Shown piece after piece: positions 47,738-57,762 of a stretch of 64,000 nt of DNA (the first letter of the stretch is position 1; every line of letters starts with the position of its first letter). Source of the stretch: an uncultured Desulfobulbaceae bacterium. Lineage in GTDB: Bacteria; Desulfobacterota; Desulfobulbia; Desulfobulbales; Desulfocapsaceae. Both the position numbers and the translations under genes were made by a program. The stretch lies in contig CAISPV010000006.1 in the NCBI GenBank assembly GCA_903887485.1, forward strand, positions 16,805 to 80,804, given 5' to 3'. Below the pieces are notes generated by a model. That model ran no database searches and was not told where the DNA came from. It saw nothing but the letters and a program-made list of their open reading frames with translations.

Positions 47738-48838
47738 ATGTCTTTGCAGCAACCGGAAATCGAGGCGGAATATTTCAGTCTGTCTGAGCGGGAGATTTTT
47801 GTAAGAATTGCCGAGAGGAAAAAAGAGTTGGCTGGCCGGCTGCTCATTCTCAGCCATCATTATCAGCAGGAAAACATGTTCCAGTTCGCTGATCTTACCG
47901 GTGATTCATTGAAACTTGCCCGTGAGGCCGTAGCGATCCATGGTCCTGAATTTATCATCTTCTGTGGAGTCCATTTTATGGCCGAGGCTGCCGATATCCT
48001 CGCCCAACCCCATCAGAAGGTGTTGCTGCCCCATCTTCATGCTGGTTGCCCCATGGCTGATATGGCCACGGTCGGTGCGGTCAGCATGGCTTACCGGGAT
48101 CTGATGCAGGCGGGAATTGTTCAGGAGGAAGTGGCCCTGGTGCCGGTGACCTATGTAAATTCATCGGCAGCAATCAAGGCCTTTGTGGGAGAGCGGGGAG
48201 GATCTGTGTGTACTTCTTCCAATGCTGAGCGTGTTCTGGCTTGGGCCCTGGCTAAAGGGGGAAAGGTCTTTTTCTTTCCTGACGAACATCTGGGGCGGAA
48301 CTCGGCGCTGGCCCTTGGCATACCAGCGGATCAGATTTGCCTCTGGCGTCGGGGAGAGCTCCTTGGTGGCAACAGCGTGGAGGAGTTGCGGCGGGCCAGG
48401 ATCCTGCTCTGGGATGGGTATTGTGAGGTTCACATGCGGTTTTTACCTGATCATGTGCGCCGGTGGCGCCTGCTTATGCCGGATATCCAGATTATGGTTC
48501 ATCCAGAGTGTGCACATGATGTTGTTGGGATGGCTGATCAATATGGGTCAACAGAGGCTATTATCGCGGCAGTCAACAAGTCACCATCCGGCAGCAAGTG
48601 GGCCATTGGCACCGAGATAAACCTAGTTACGCGTCTGCAACGACAGCATCCAGATAAAGAGATCCACCTTCTGGCCGCGTCACCTTGCCAGTGTTCAACG
48701 ATGGATTGCAATCAACCGGTGAATCTGCTTTGGCTTTTGGATAATCTGACAGCAGGGAGAGTAATGAATCAGATAAAAGTGGCGCCGGATGTGGCCGCCC
48801 AGGCCCGTAAATCCCTTGAACAGATGCTTTCTATTTGA
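47738..48838 (+). CDS. nadA: Quinolinate synthase NadA
   Basis: 'LLILSHHYQQENMFQFADLTGDSLKLAREA', 'FCGVHFMAEAADIL', 'YCEVHMRF', 'HPECAHDVVGMADQYGSTEAII'. Confidence 0.95.
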   Translation: MSLQQPEIEAEYFSLSEREIFVRIAERKKELAGRLLILSHHYQQENMFQFADLTGDSLKLAREAVAIHGPEFIIFCGVHFMAEAADILAQPHQKVLLPHLHAGCPMADMATVGAVSMAYRDLMQAGIVQEEVALVPVTYVNSSAAIKAFVGERGGSVCTSSNAERVLAWALAKGGKVFFFPDEHLGRNSALALGIPADQICLWRRGELLGGNSVEELRRARILLWDGYCEVHMRFLPDHVRRWRLLMPDIQIMVHPECAHDVVGMADQYGSTEAIIAAVNKSPSGSKWAIGTEINLVTRLQRQHPDKEIHLLAASPCQCSTMDCNQPVNLLWLLDNLTAGRVMNQIKVAPDVAAQARKSLEQMLSI

Positions 48839-48876
48839 GCAGTTAACCTTTTTCCAGGCCTCCACAGGAGCATCTT

Positions 48877-51552
48877 GTGACAAGTGAAGTCTATCTTATT
48901 GATGGCAGCGCCTATATTTATCGGGCCTACCATGCCATTACCCCACTGACCACGAGTCAGGGCTTACCCACCCATGCCGTATTTGGCTTTATGAATATCC
49001 TGCGCCGTATCTTGCGGGAGAAGAATCCTGTTTATCTGGCGGTTGCCTATGACAGCCGCGGGCCGGTGTTTCGGCATGAGATGTATGGCGCCTATAAGGC
49101 CAACAGGGTTGCCATGCCCGAAGATCTGCAGGTCCAGATTCCCTATATTAAAGAACTGGTGCGGGCCTTTAATATCTGTTCTTTTGAGATCCCCGGGGTT
49201 GAGGCCGATGACATCATTGCCTCTGCGGTCAGGCAATTGAGCAGACAAGGGCACAAGGTGATTGTGGTTTCCGGTGATAAGGATCTGTTGCAACTGGTAG
49301 GTGAGCAGGTAACGGTGTGGGAGCCCATGAAGGACAGGGTTATGGACTGCCAGGCAGTGCGTGATAAGTATAATGTGGGGCCCGATCAGCTTCTGGACTG
49401 TTTTGCCCTGATTGGTGACAGCTCTGACAATATTCCAGGGGTTCCCGGTATCGGGCCAAAGACAGCGGAGACTCTGATCAATCAGTATGGGACCCTCGAG
49501 GGGATTTATGCCCATCTGGAGGGGATGAAAAAGTCAAAGATGCAGGAACGGCTTGCCCAGAACCGGGAGACAGTCTTTCTGTCCAGAGAGTTGATTCGCC
49601 TCAAAGAAGATCTTCTACTTCCTGAGACCCTGGATGCCTATAAACTGCCTTCTCCTGATAATGATCAACTGCAGAGCCTGTATAAAAAACTGGAATTTAC
49701 CAGCTTGATTGAGGAGAAAAAACAGGGGTGGCCTATTGCCACCGATGGGTTCTCTTTGGTCCAGAGTGAAGAACAGTTGCAGAAACTGGAGCAGGTTTTG
49801 GCAAAGGCATCGCTATTGGTGCTTGATACCGAGACGACCTCGATCTGCGCGCGGACGGCAAAACTTGTTGGTATTTCCATCTGTGTCGATCTAAAAGAAG
49901 CCTGGTATGTCCCGCTGAACCATCAGGATAAAGAGGGGATAAGGCTTTCAGGTCAGCTTGATTCTGCCCTGGTGATGAGGAGGCTCCGGCCCTTTTTTGA
50001 GGATCAGAAGCTGCCGAAGCTTGGGCATAATATCAAGTATGATTATTCGGTGATTCGCCAGAATTGGGGGATACGTCTTGGTGGTCAGCTCATTGATACC
50101 ATGATCGCGGCCTATCTGGTTGAACCTACCAGGCGTTCATATAAGCTGGACGATCTGTGTCTGGATATTGGGCTTGCGCTCACCTCGTTTGCCACCGTAG
50201 TTCAGGGAAATACCCGGGAAGATGCCTTTGCCTCGGTGGGAATGGAGGCGGCCAGGGATTATAGTTGTGAAGATGTCTACGGAGCGCTTCGTCTCTGGCA
50301 GGAGTTTGAATCTGGTCTGCAAAAGCTGGAACTCACAGCGCTCTTTTTTGAGGTGGAGGTTCCGCTGATCCCGATCCTGGCCGAAATGGAGCTTGCCGGG
50401 ATCTGTGTTTCCATCCAGGTTCTCGATGAATTGTCGGTTGAATTCAAGGGAAAGCTGCTGCTGCTGGAGCAGGATATCTATCGACTGGCCGGGAGGGCGT
50501 TTAATATCCAGTCCCCCAAACAACTATGCGAGATCTTGTTTGATGAACTCCATCTTCCCTATGGTCGAAAGACCAAGACCGGCTATTCAACCGATATGAA
50601 GGTTTTGGAGAAATTGGCACTGAGTCATGACCTGCCGGCCAGGATCACGAGTTATCGGAATCTGGCCAAGTTGCAGTCAACCTATGTCGAGAAACTGCGG
50701 GAGCTGATCGATCCGGTGTCTGGCCGGGTTCATACTTCCTTTAATCAGACGGTAACCGCCACGGGTAGACTTTCTTCCAGTAATCCCAACCTGCAGAATA
50801 TCCCTATTCGTTCAGAAGAGGGGAACCGTATTCGCCAGGCCTTTGTACCGGCGGATGGGCTTGTTTTTCTGTCGGCCGATTATTCACAGATTGATCTGCG
50901 GGTTCTTGCCCATTACTCGCAGGATGTCGTCTTACTTCAGGCCTTTCGGAGTGGTGGCGATATCCATGCCCGGACTGCGGCCCAGCTTTTTTCCATCTCG
51001 CCATTCTTGCTTACGCCAGAGATGCGGCGGGTGGCCAAAACCATCAACTTTGGTATTGTTTATGGGATGAGTAGTTTCGGACTTGCCGCTCAGCTTAATA
51101 TCAGCAGAAAAGAGGCCCAGTCCTTTATTGATCGTTATTTCCAGTTGTACGGCGGGGTGAAGCAATTTATGGAGGCCATTGTAGAAAAGACGCGGGTTGA
51201 TGGTTTTGTGACCACCTTGCTGCATCGGCGCCGGATCTTGCCTGAAATTAACGCCAAAAATAAAACGGATCGGGAGTTTGCGGAACGAACTGCCATTAAT
51301 ACCCCTATTCAGGGGACGGCAGCCGATATTGTGAAGCTGGCCATGATAAAAGTGACTGAAGTCTTGTTAAAAGAAGGGCTTGGTGCCCGTCTTCTTCTCC
51401 AGGTTCATGATGAACTGGTTTTTGAATTACCCGAAGTGGAACTGGAAGAAACAAAAAAGATTGTCAGGCAGGCAATGGAAGAGGCATTAACCTTGGATGT
51501 TCCTCTTGTGGTAAATTTTGAGACAGGAAAAAGCCTGGCCAAGGGCAAGTGA
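48877..51552 (+). CDS. polA: DNA polymerase I
   Basis: 'YLIDGSAYIYRAYHAI', 'FALIGDSSDNIPGVPGIGPKTA', 'SADYSQIDLRVLAHYSQD', 'VHDELVFELPE'. Confidence 0.98.
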   Translation: MTSEVYLIDGSAYIYRAYHAITPLTTSQGLPTHAVFGFMNILRRILREKNPVYLAVAYDSRGPVFRHEMYGAYKANRVAMPEDLQVQIPYIKELVRAFNICSFEIPGVEADDIIASAVRQLSRQGHKVIVVSGDKDLLQLVGEQVTVWEPMKDRVMDCQAVRDKYNVGPDQLLDCFALIGDSSDNIPGVPGIGPKTAETLINQYGTLEGIYAHLEGMKKSKMQERLAQNRETVFLSRELIRLKEDLLLPETLDAYKLPSPDNDQLQSLYKKLEFTSLIEEKKQGWPIATDGFSLVQSEEQLQKLEQVLAKASLLVLDTETTSICARTAKLVGISICVDLKEAWYVPLNHQDKEGIRLSGQLDSALVMRRLRPFFEDQKLPKLGHNIKYDYSVIRQNWGIRLGGQLIDTMIAAYLVEPTRRSYKLDDLCLDIGLALTSFATVVQGNTREDAFASVGMEAARDYSCEDVYGALRLWQEFESGLQKLELTALFFEVEVPLIPILAEMELAGICVSIQVLDELSVEFKGKLLLLEQDIYRLAGRAFNIQSPKQLCEILFDELHLPYGRKTKTGYSTDMKVLEKLALSHDLPARITSYRNLAKLQSTYVEKLRELIDPVSGRVHTSFNQTVTATGRLSSSNPNLQNIPIRSEEGNRIRQAFVPADGLVFLSADYSQIDLRVLAHYSQDVVLLQAFRSGGDIHARTAAQLFSISPFLLTPEMRRVAKTINFGIVYGMSSFGLAAQLNISRKEAQSFIDRYFQLYGGVKQFMEAIVEKTRVDGFVTTLLHRRRILPEINAKNKTDREFAERTAINTPIQGTAADIVKLAMIKVTEVLLKEGLGARLLLQVHDELVFELPEVELEETKKIVRQAMEEALTLDVPLVVNFETGKSLAKGK

Positions 51553-51624
51553 GTTGTGCTGTGAATGCAGGTGTTAGTGCTTTGTCAGTAAGATATTGAT
51601 AAAGCAGTCTCGTTCGTTGTATGT

Positions 51625-51786
51625 TTAATCTCCATCTACTGGTGGTGTCTCGTTCTCGATTTGCACGGTTTCATCGGCTTGGTCGTTGACATTATTTTTT
51701 TTGCGTTCTTCTTTCTCAGTTTGTTTCTTTAATCTATTTAATTCCTTAGCTCTTTTTTCGCCTTGGTAATTTGTCCGTTTAGCCAC
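51625..51786 (-). CDS. Small basic/acidic protein of 53 aa, unknown function (below ORF-track cutoff)
   Basis: GTG start with GGAG upstream; VAKRTNYQGEKRAKELNRLKKQTEKEERKKNNVNDQADETVQIENETPPVDGD-stop. Confidence 0.7.
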   Translation of the reverse strand: MAKRTNYQGEKRAKELNRLKKQTEKEERKKNNVNDQADETVQIENETPPVDGD

Positions 51787-51834
51787 ATTGGTCTCCTGTA
51801 AAATATCCTGTGAAGTTTTTCAGGATGTATTGAT

Positions 51835-51872
51835 AACAAGAAAGCCCCGCACATGTGCGAGGCTTTCTTGTT
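51835..51872 (-). terminator. Terminator-like hairpin downstream of cspA
   Basis: AACAAGAAAGCC(T/C)CGCAC..GTGCG(A/G)GGCTTTCTTGTT near-perfect inverted repeat. Confidence 0.8.
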
Positions 51873-51887
51873 ACTGTCTAATGGTTT

Positions 51888-52088
51888 TTACAGCTTGGTA
51901 ACGTTTTCAGCTGCTGGGCCTTTGGCACCATCAACGACGTCAAACTTTACGCGTGCGCCCTCATCAAGGGATTTGAAGCCGGCTCCCTGAATTGCAGAGT
52001 GGTGAACAAAAACATCTTTTCCGCCATCCTGCTCAATAAAGCCAAAACCTTTAGAATCATTAAACCATTTTACTGTACCTTCTGCCAT
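51888..52088 (-). CDS. cspA: CspA-family cold-shock protein
   Basis: '[34 protein letters not shown]'. Confidence 0.97.
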   Translation of the reverse strand: MAEGTVKWFNDSKGFGFIEQDGGKDVFVHHSAIQGAGFKSLDEGARVKFDVVDGAKGPAAENVTKL

Positions 52089-52209
52089 TTTTACTACTCC
52101 TTTGTACTTGCTTCCATCTGGAAACTTTTTTTTAATAACGCCAACCTATTGATAAACAGGTTGGCGGCTTGCCTCAAGTAATTCTTGGGTCATTCTTATT
52201 TTGAAATTC

Positions 52210-53469
52210 TTATCGTTTTGAAAATGTGGAGACACCAAAATCAACTGCTTTGGCCCGCTTATGCTTAGGGGCACTCGTGGTTGATGTTGTTTTTTTCTTA
52301 TTCCATGTCCTTGCGGCCACGTCTTTTGCTGCGGCATTTTTGTCCTGAGCGTCGAAATTAAAGCCGGACACAGTTTCACGGAGGATTTTTTTGCCAAGAG
52401 TCTGCTCAATCAGCTTAATCATCTTGTCATCATCAGCGGTCATGAAGGTGAACGCCTCTCCAGTACAGGCCGCACGGCCGGTACGACCAGTGCGATGGGT
52501 ATAGGCCTCAGCAGTATCGGGAACATCGTAATTGATGACATGCGAGATCCCGGAAACATCAATGCCTCGTGCGGCAATATCTGTCGCTACCAGGATATTG
52601 AATGTGCCGCTCTTGAAACCATCCAGGGCTTGTTGTCGTTTGCTCTGTGATAAATTGCCCTGCAGGGAAGTTGCGCGGTAACCGGAATTCTCCAGTTGCT
52701 GGGCTACATTCTTGGCCTTATATTTTGTTTTGGTAAAGACCAGGGTCGTTGTCATCCCTTTTTGTTCGAGGAGATTTTTCAGCAATTCAGTCTTGCGATT
52801 TTGGGCAACCGGAATCAATGCATGGCTGATGGATGCTGACGCCTGGGTATGATTGATCTGTACCGTGGCAGGATTATTGAGGATATCCTCGGCGAGGTGG
52901 CGGATCTCTTTGGGCATTGTTGCCGAAAAGACAAGTGACTGGCGCTTTTTGGGGATATGTTTCAATATCCGGCGAATGTCTGGTAAAAATCCTTTGTCAA
53001 ACATATGATCGGCCTCGTCGAGAATGAGTATCTCAACATTGGCGAGGTTGATTGCCCGGTCGTTGACATGATCAAGCAGACGTCCTGGGCAGGCAACAAT
53101 GATTTCTACTCCTGCACGAATCTTTTTGGCCTGTGTCAGCTTGCTGACGCCACCATAAATGACGGCGCTGCGTAAATTGGTGAGATGGGCCATTTTTTCA
53201 ATGTAACTGTGAATCTGTTCAGCAAGCTCCCGGGTGGGGGCTACGATCAGGGCCCTGACACTTTTTCTGGGGCCATCCAGAAGACGTTGCAGAGTCGGAA
53301 GCACAAAAGCGGCCGTTTTACCGGTTCCGGTTTGGGCCAGGCCAAGAAGGTCGCGACCTTCGAGAACAGGTGGTATCGCCTGCAGTTGAATGGGTGTAGG
53401 TACGGTGTAGCCACTTTTCTGAATGGCGGTGGCGAGGTGCGGGTGAAAATTAAAAACTGTAAAACTCAT
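52210..53469 (-). CDS. rhlE: DEAD-box RNA helicase, RhlE-like
   Basis: 'AQTGTGKTAAFVLP', 'PTRELAEQI', 'LDEADHMFD', 'SATMP', 'ATDIAARGIDV', 'HRTGRTGRA'. Confidence 0.93.
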   Translation of the reverse strand: MSFTVFNFHPHLATAIQKSGYTVPTPIQLQAIPPVLEGRDLLGLAQTGTGKTAAFVLPTLQRLLDGPRKSVRALIVAPTRELAEQIHSYIEKMAHLTNLRSAVIYGGVSKLTQAKKIRAGVEIIVACPGRLLDHVNDRAINLANVEILILDEADHMFDKGFLPDIRRILKHIPKKRQSLVFSATMPKEIRHLAEDILNNPATVQINHTQASASISHALIPVAQNRKTELLKNLLEQKGMTTTLVFTKTKYKAKNVAQQLENSGYRATSLQGNLSQSKRQQALDGFKSGTFNILVATDIAARGIDVSGISHVINYDVPDTAEAYTHRTGRTGRAACTGEAFTFMTADDDKMIKLIEQTLGKKILRETVSGFNFDAQDKNAAAKDVAARTWNKKKTTSTTSAPKHKRAKAVDFGVSTFSKR

Positions 53470-54104
53470 TAAAACTCCTTGTAATTAGGTACTTCTTGTG
53501 TTGCTTGTCTTGTCCAGGTTTTAAAACACCTGGATACAGATGAAGCATGAATTGTTCTTTAATTATACCCGAAAGGTACGCTCTGGTTTTGGGGAAGAAA
53601 ATGTATGTGAGAGTACTGATGAATTAATCCTGATTGGGCTGTATTGTTGGTCATCAATGGGGTTGTGTGATTGATCGAATAGTACTCAGCAAACAATTGT
53701 AATGTGTCTGCATCTTTGTTTCTGCTTCTATTCTGTCTTTGTGTTGTTACATATGAGGAGGCGATAATCGTACTCTTTGCCGTTTAGGGGTTCATGCCAC
53801 AGAAAGATTTCAACGAAAAGGGAAAACTCTTCTTTCTGGTAAGTGATCAGCAAAAACTTTAACGACATTGAACGATGCAGGAAACACAGCGGCGAGGTGA
53901 CGAGAAAAGAATATGCTTAAACTTATTCTATAATTTTATATACAATACCCTATTGTTTTCTTTAATGCTACAAAATAATGCGATTTCTTGCAGAAGCAAG
54001 TAAACTGTTTGCGTCTATCGTTTTTTGTTTTGATGCACAGTTAGGCGTTCAAGTTTTTTTACGAGGTATAAGAATTAATAAAATATGGTTAGAAGTACTA
54101 AGGT

Positions 54105-54839
54105 GTGAAGGGAATGGTAAGAAGAGACATGAATCATGGCCTTTATAGTCGAAGGCTGCAGCAATTTATGCAAGAGGTGACGGTCTATCCGGTAAGTTGT
54201 GAGAAACTGGCCGATGGAAGAACGGACCGGGAGTGGTTGGATGGGGTTTTGTCGGGTGGCGCCAGGATTGTGCAGCTCAGGGATAAAGAGAGTACAGACC
54301 GTGAACTTCTGGCCAAGGCTCGTTATTTTCGAGAAAAAACACGAGAGGCTGGAGCACTCTTTCTCTTGAATGATAGATTGGATATTGCCCTTCTTGCTGA
54401 TGCCGATGGAATGCATGTGGGACAGGATGATCTGCCGCCAGAGGAGATCAGGAAGATGGCTCCTGATTTTTTGATTGGCCTGTCCTGCAACACTCTGGAG
54501 CAGGCTGAAAAATTGCGAGAAGACGTTGCAACAGGGACGTGCCCTGTTTCTTATTTTAATGTGGGGCCCTTATATTCTACGCTAACGAAACAGGGGTTGC
54601 GCGAGTTCATCGGCCCGCAGGCCGTGGGCCAATTTACCAAAGTATGTCCTTTGCCTTTTACGGTGATGGGTGGAATCAATGCAAATCATATCAAAGAGTT
54701 GTGTGCTGTGGGCGTCAGGCGGATAGCGGTGGTGACTGCCATCAGCAAAGCTCCTGATATTGCTGCTGAGACAGCATATTGGATCAAAGAAATTCGCGCA
54801 TCTTTGGGCGACGTGAGGGGTGGTGATGCGACTTTCTAA
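54105..54839 (+). CDS. thiE: Thiamine phosphate synthase
   Basis: 'GARIVQLRDKESTDRELLAKA', 'LLNDRLDIALLADADGMHVGQDDLPPEEIRKM', 'VMGGINANHIKELCAVGVRRIAVVTAI'. Confidence 0.92.
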   Translation: MKGMVRRDMNHGLYSRRLQQFMQEVTVYPVSCEKLADGRTDREWLDGVLSGGARIVQLRDKESTDRELLAKARYFREKTREAGALFLLNDRLDIALLADADGMHVGQDDLPPEEIRKMAPDFLIGLSCNTLEQAEKLREDVATGTCPVSYFNVGPLYSTLTKQGLREFIGPQAVGQFTKVCPLPFTVMGGINANHIKELCAVGVRRIAVVTAISKAPDIAAETAYWIKEIRASLGDVRGGDATF

Positions 54840-55497
54840 AAAAATAGAAGGGATTGTTAGGGAGATTGAGCTGTTCATCCAGTATGGGGTGCAGGAGAGT
54901 GAACAGCAGGGCGCCATTACGTTGCTGCAACGATATCAAAATGATGCCCTGGCCTTGCAATTGATGAGGAGCTTTTATACCTCTCTTCCCGAGATCCATG
55001 AAGAAGCCATTGGTAGGATCGTTTTTATCAGCAAAAAAAATGATATTTTTTTGCTGGGGCTCAGTACGGCAAGGCATGCTTATCTGTATCTGGCCACTGA
55101 TCAGAAGGCGCTGTTGTTTGGTCAATATGGGCAGGAGGTCTCTGATCCGGAAATATTTACTCTTTTTGGCTACCTTGATGCTCAGGATTTTTTTGAGAAA
55201 TATCCCACATTCATCGACTGTGAAGAGTATGAACCTGTGAGTGCGTCAGGTTCAAGGTTCTGTCCAGTCTGCTTGGCGGCAGTGGGGGAATATCATCTTC
55301 TGGGCTGTCCGGTCGAGATATGTCCCTGGTGTGATGGCCAGCTCAGTCGCTGTGGCTGCCGCTTTGAGCAGCTGGGGGTCGATGCGCTTGAGGATGAAGA
55401 AGAGCTGGAAGAACTGGAGAGGATCCTGGAAGAGAAAGGGCGTATCCCTTATGCCAAGGAGCAACGTCCATCCTATCCATCAGCTATGGATGAATAG
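54826..55497 (+). CDS. Cys-rich C-terminal domain protein, unknown function
   Basis: ~223 aa; 'CPVCLAAVGEYHLLGCPVEICPWCDGQLSRCGCRFEQLGVD'; overlaps the thiE 3' end. Confidence 0.7.
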   Translation: MRLSKKIEGIVREIELFIQYGVQESEQQGAITLLQRYQNDALALQLMRSFYTSLPEIHEEAIGRIVFISKKNDIFLLGLSTARHAYLYLATDQKALLFGQYGQEVSDPEIFTLFGYLDAQDFFEKYPTFIDCEEYEPVSASGSRFCPVCLAAVGEYHLLGCPVEICPWCDGQLSRCGCRFEQLGVDALEDEEELEELERILEEKGRIPYAKEQRPSYPSAMDE

Positions 55498-55529
55498 GAT
55501 GGTGTGATTTTTTAGCGGTGAACGAGGAA

Positions 55530-56465
55530 CTATTTTTTTCCATTGATACTTTTCAGATATTGAAAGATGTCAGAGTTGGTCGAGAGGACAAGAGAAGTCT
55601 TGTTGCCGATTATCTCCTGATAGCTTTCCAGGGTTTTGGTAAAGGCATAAAATTCTGGATTTTGGGTATAGGCCTCACCGAATATTCTGGTTGCCTCAGC
55701 ATCAGCCTTGCCTTTTATGCCGATGGAATCACGTCCAGCTGTGGAGGTAATCACTTTTAACTCCCGGTCAACTGTGCCGAGAATCTCGGCCTTTTTGCCT
55801 TCGCCGGTGGAGCGTTTCTCTGCGGCAATCCGTTTTCTCTCCGAGATCATGCGATCGTACACCTTGACCCGCACGGACTCAATGTAATTCACCCGCTTGA
55901 ACATGACATCAATCAGCTCAATGCCATATTGCGGGGTAGCCTTGGCTGCTGTCTCAATAATATAATTAGTGATGACGTCGCGGCCACGTTTGGGTGCGTC
56001 ACCTGAACTTTTACTGGTGTCGGTCATAGTCTCCTCGGACCAGTCAGAACTGCGAATGATTTCAATAAGATCATTCTTGTTGACCATGTCCCGGACAGTG
56101 CCGTCAATGATATCGTCGAGCATCGACTGAGCCCGGTTTTCGGTCTTGACTGCCTGCATATATTTCAGGGCATCCACAATCCGCCAGCGGGCGGTGACAT
56201 CAAGATAGACGTAGGTTTTGTCCCTGGTCGGGATCTGATTGGGGTCGCCATCCCAGATCTGGATCTTTTTGTCAAAGAGGTTGACGTGCTGGATAAAGGG
56301 GACTTTCAGGTACAGGCCTGCTGTGGTCTTTGGGGTGCCGACCGGAGCGCCGAACTGGGTAATTACCGCCTGCGTACCTTCTTCCAGAATAAAGAAACCA
56401 TCAAAGATGACCACAATGCCCAAGAGGATGAGACCGGTCAGGAAAAATTGAGCGATTTGTTTCAT
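55530..56465 (-). CDS. hflC: HflC protease modulator (SPFH family)
   Basis: 'FILEEGTQAVITQFGAPVG..GLYLKVPFIQHV', 'YDRMISERKRIAAEKRSTGEGKKAEI'. Confidence 0.95.
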   Translation of the reverse strand: MKQIAQFFLTGLILLGIVVIFDGFFILEEGTQAVITQFGAPVGTPKTTAGLYLKVPFIQHVNLFDKKIQIWDGDPNQIPTRDKTYVYLDVTARWRIVDALKYMQAVKTENRAQSMLDDIIDGTVRDMVNKNDLIEIIRSSDWSEETMTDTSKSSGDAPKRGRDVITNYIIETAAKATPQYGIELIDVMFKRVNYIESVRVKVYDRMISERKRIAAEKRSTGEGKKAEILGTVDRELKVITSTAGRDSIGIKGKADAEATRIFGEAYTQNPEFYAFTKTLESYQEIIGNKTSLVLSTNSDIFQYLKSINGKK

Positions 56466-56484
56466 TTCAGTTTCCTTGTGGTGT

Positions 56485-57603
56485 CTATTTGGATTTCATG
56501 GAGTTCAAAGGGCCTTGAGTGGCGGAGAGGTTGAGCAGGGGCAGGGGGGATTTCTGGTCTTCATCGATAACATAGACAGATGCCACCTCAGGCATGATTG
56601 TCTGCATGGTCTCCAGATACATCCGTCTGCGGGTGACCTCCGGGGCGTTTTTATATTCCTTGAGAATAGCCAGAAAACGTCCTGTCTCGCCTTGGGCCTC
56701 ATTGATTCTGGCCGCGGCATAACCATGGGCCTCTTCAATGCTTTTTTTGGCATCGCCACGGGCCTTGGGGATGACCTTGTTGTAGGTCTCTTCCGCCTCA
56801 TTGACCATGCGTTTCATGTCCTGGTCTGCCTCGTTGACCTCGTTGAATGCCGGTTTGACAGGTTCAGGAGGGTTGACATCCTGAAATTGGACGGTGCCGA
56901 TGGACACTCCTGCCTCCAGCTCATCCAGTTGTTTCTGGAGCTCTTTTTTTGTATCTGCCGCCAGAAGGTCGCGGTGGCCGAGGACATAATCAAAGTCCAT
57001 ATTGCCGACCACCCTTCTGGTGATACTCTCTGATATGTCGCGGACCGCTTGACGGACATCTTTGACCTTAAAAAGAAACTTTAAGGGGTCGTTGACCCGG
57101 TACTGGACGATCCAGGCGACATTGATCACATTGGTGTCAGCCGTGAGCATCAGTGATTCCATGTCAAAACCGCTTCGATCAAAGGTGCTTTGCTGGCCTG
57201 GGGAGCGGCTGCGAAAACCAAATTCTTCTTTTCGAATCTCTTCCACATCTACCTTGTACAAGGTGTCGATCAGGGGGAACTTGAAGTGCAGTCCTGATTG
57301 AGTGGTTTGGGAGTATTGTCCTAGACGGAGCACAACCCCTACCTCACCTGGAGATATCTTGTAGAAAGAGGCATAAACCGCTTGCAGGATCAGGATGGCA
57401 AGGATGAAGGTCAGGAGCTTGCTGATCCCAGCCAAGGGGTTCCCTGGCTGGGAGGGAGTGCCTTGCCCGGAACCGCCTATGTTTGGTTTTTTTGACTCCG
57501 AAAAGGTATCTTGCAACTTTTTGATGAAGAGGGCTATCCATTCTTCAGGGGTTTGGGGTTTTTTCTTTTGGCCCCATGGAGGCTGTTGGTCCTGACTGGA
57601 CAT
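56485..57603 (-). CDS. hflK: HflK protease modulator (SPFH family)
   Basis: 'SFYKISPGEVGVVLRLGQYSQTTQSGLHFKFPLIDTLYKVD'; ATG at 57603 (MSSQDQQPPWGQ) preferred. Confidence 0.94.
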   Translation of the reverse strand: MSSQDQQPPWGQKKKPQTPEEWIALFIKKLQDTFSESKKPNIGGSGQGTPSQPGNPLAGISKLLTFILAILILQAVYASFYKISPGEVGVVLRLGQYSQTTQSGLHFKFPLIDTLYKVDVEEIRKEEFGFRSRSPGQQSTFDRSGFDMESLMLTADTNVINVAWIVQYRVNDPLKFLFKVKDVRQAVRDISESITRRVVGNMDFDYVLGHRDLLAADTKKELQKQLDELEAGVSIGTVQFQDVNPPEPVKPAFNEVNEADQDMKRMVNEAEETYNKVIPKARGDAKKSIEEAHGYAAARINEAQGETGRFLAILKEYKNAPEVTRRRMYLETMQTIMPEVASVYVIDEDQKSPLPLLNLSATQGPLNSMKSK

Positions 57604-57762
57604 AGAGTTGTTCTCCTGTGTTCGCTGTGGAGTGAAAGGGCGGTGTATATTCTTTGAACCTTGAAAAATGATTGTATAGACTAAGCGTTCTGCAAAGGAT
57701 TGCAAGTCAAAATGACATGTCTCTGGGCGAGGTAAAGGGGCAATCCTTCCCTGACCGGCGGA

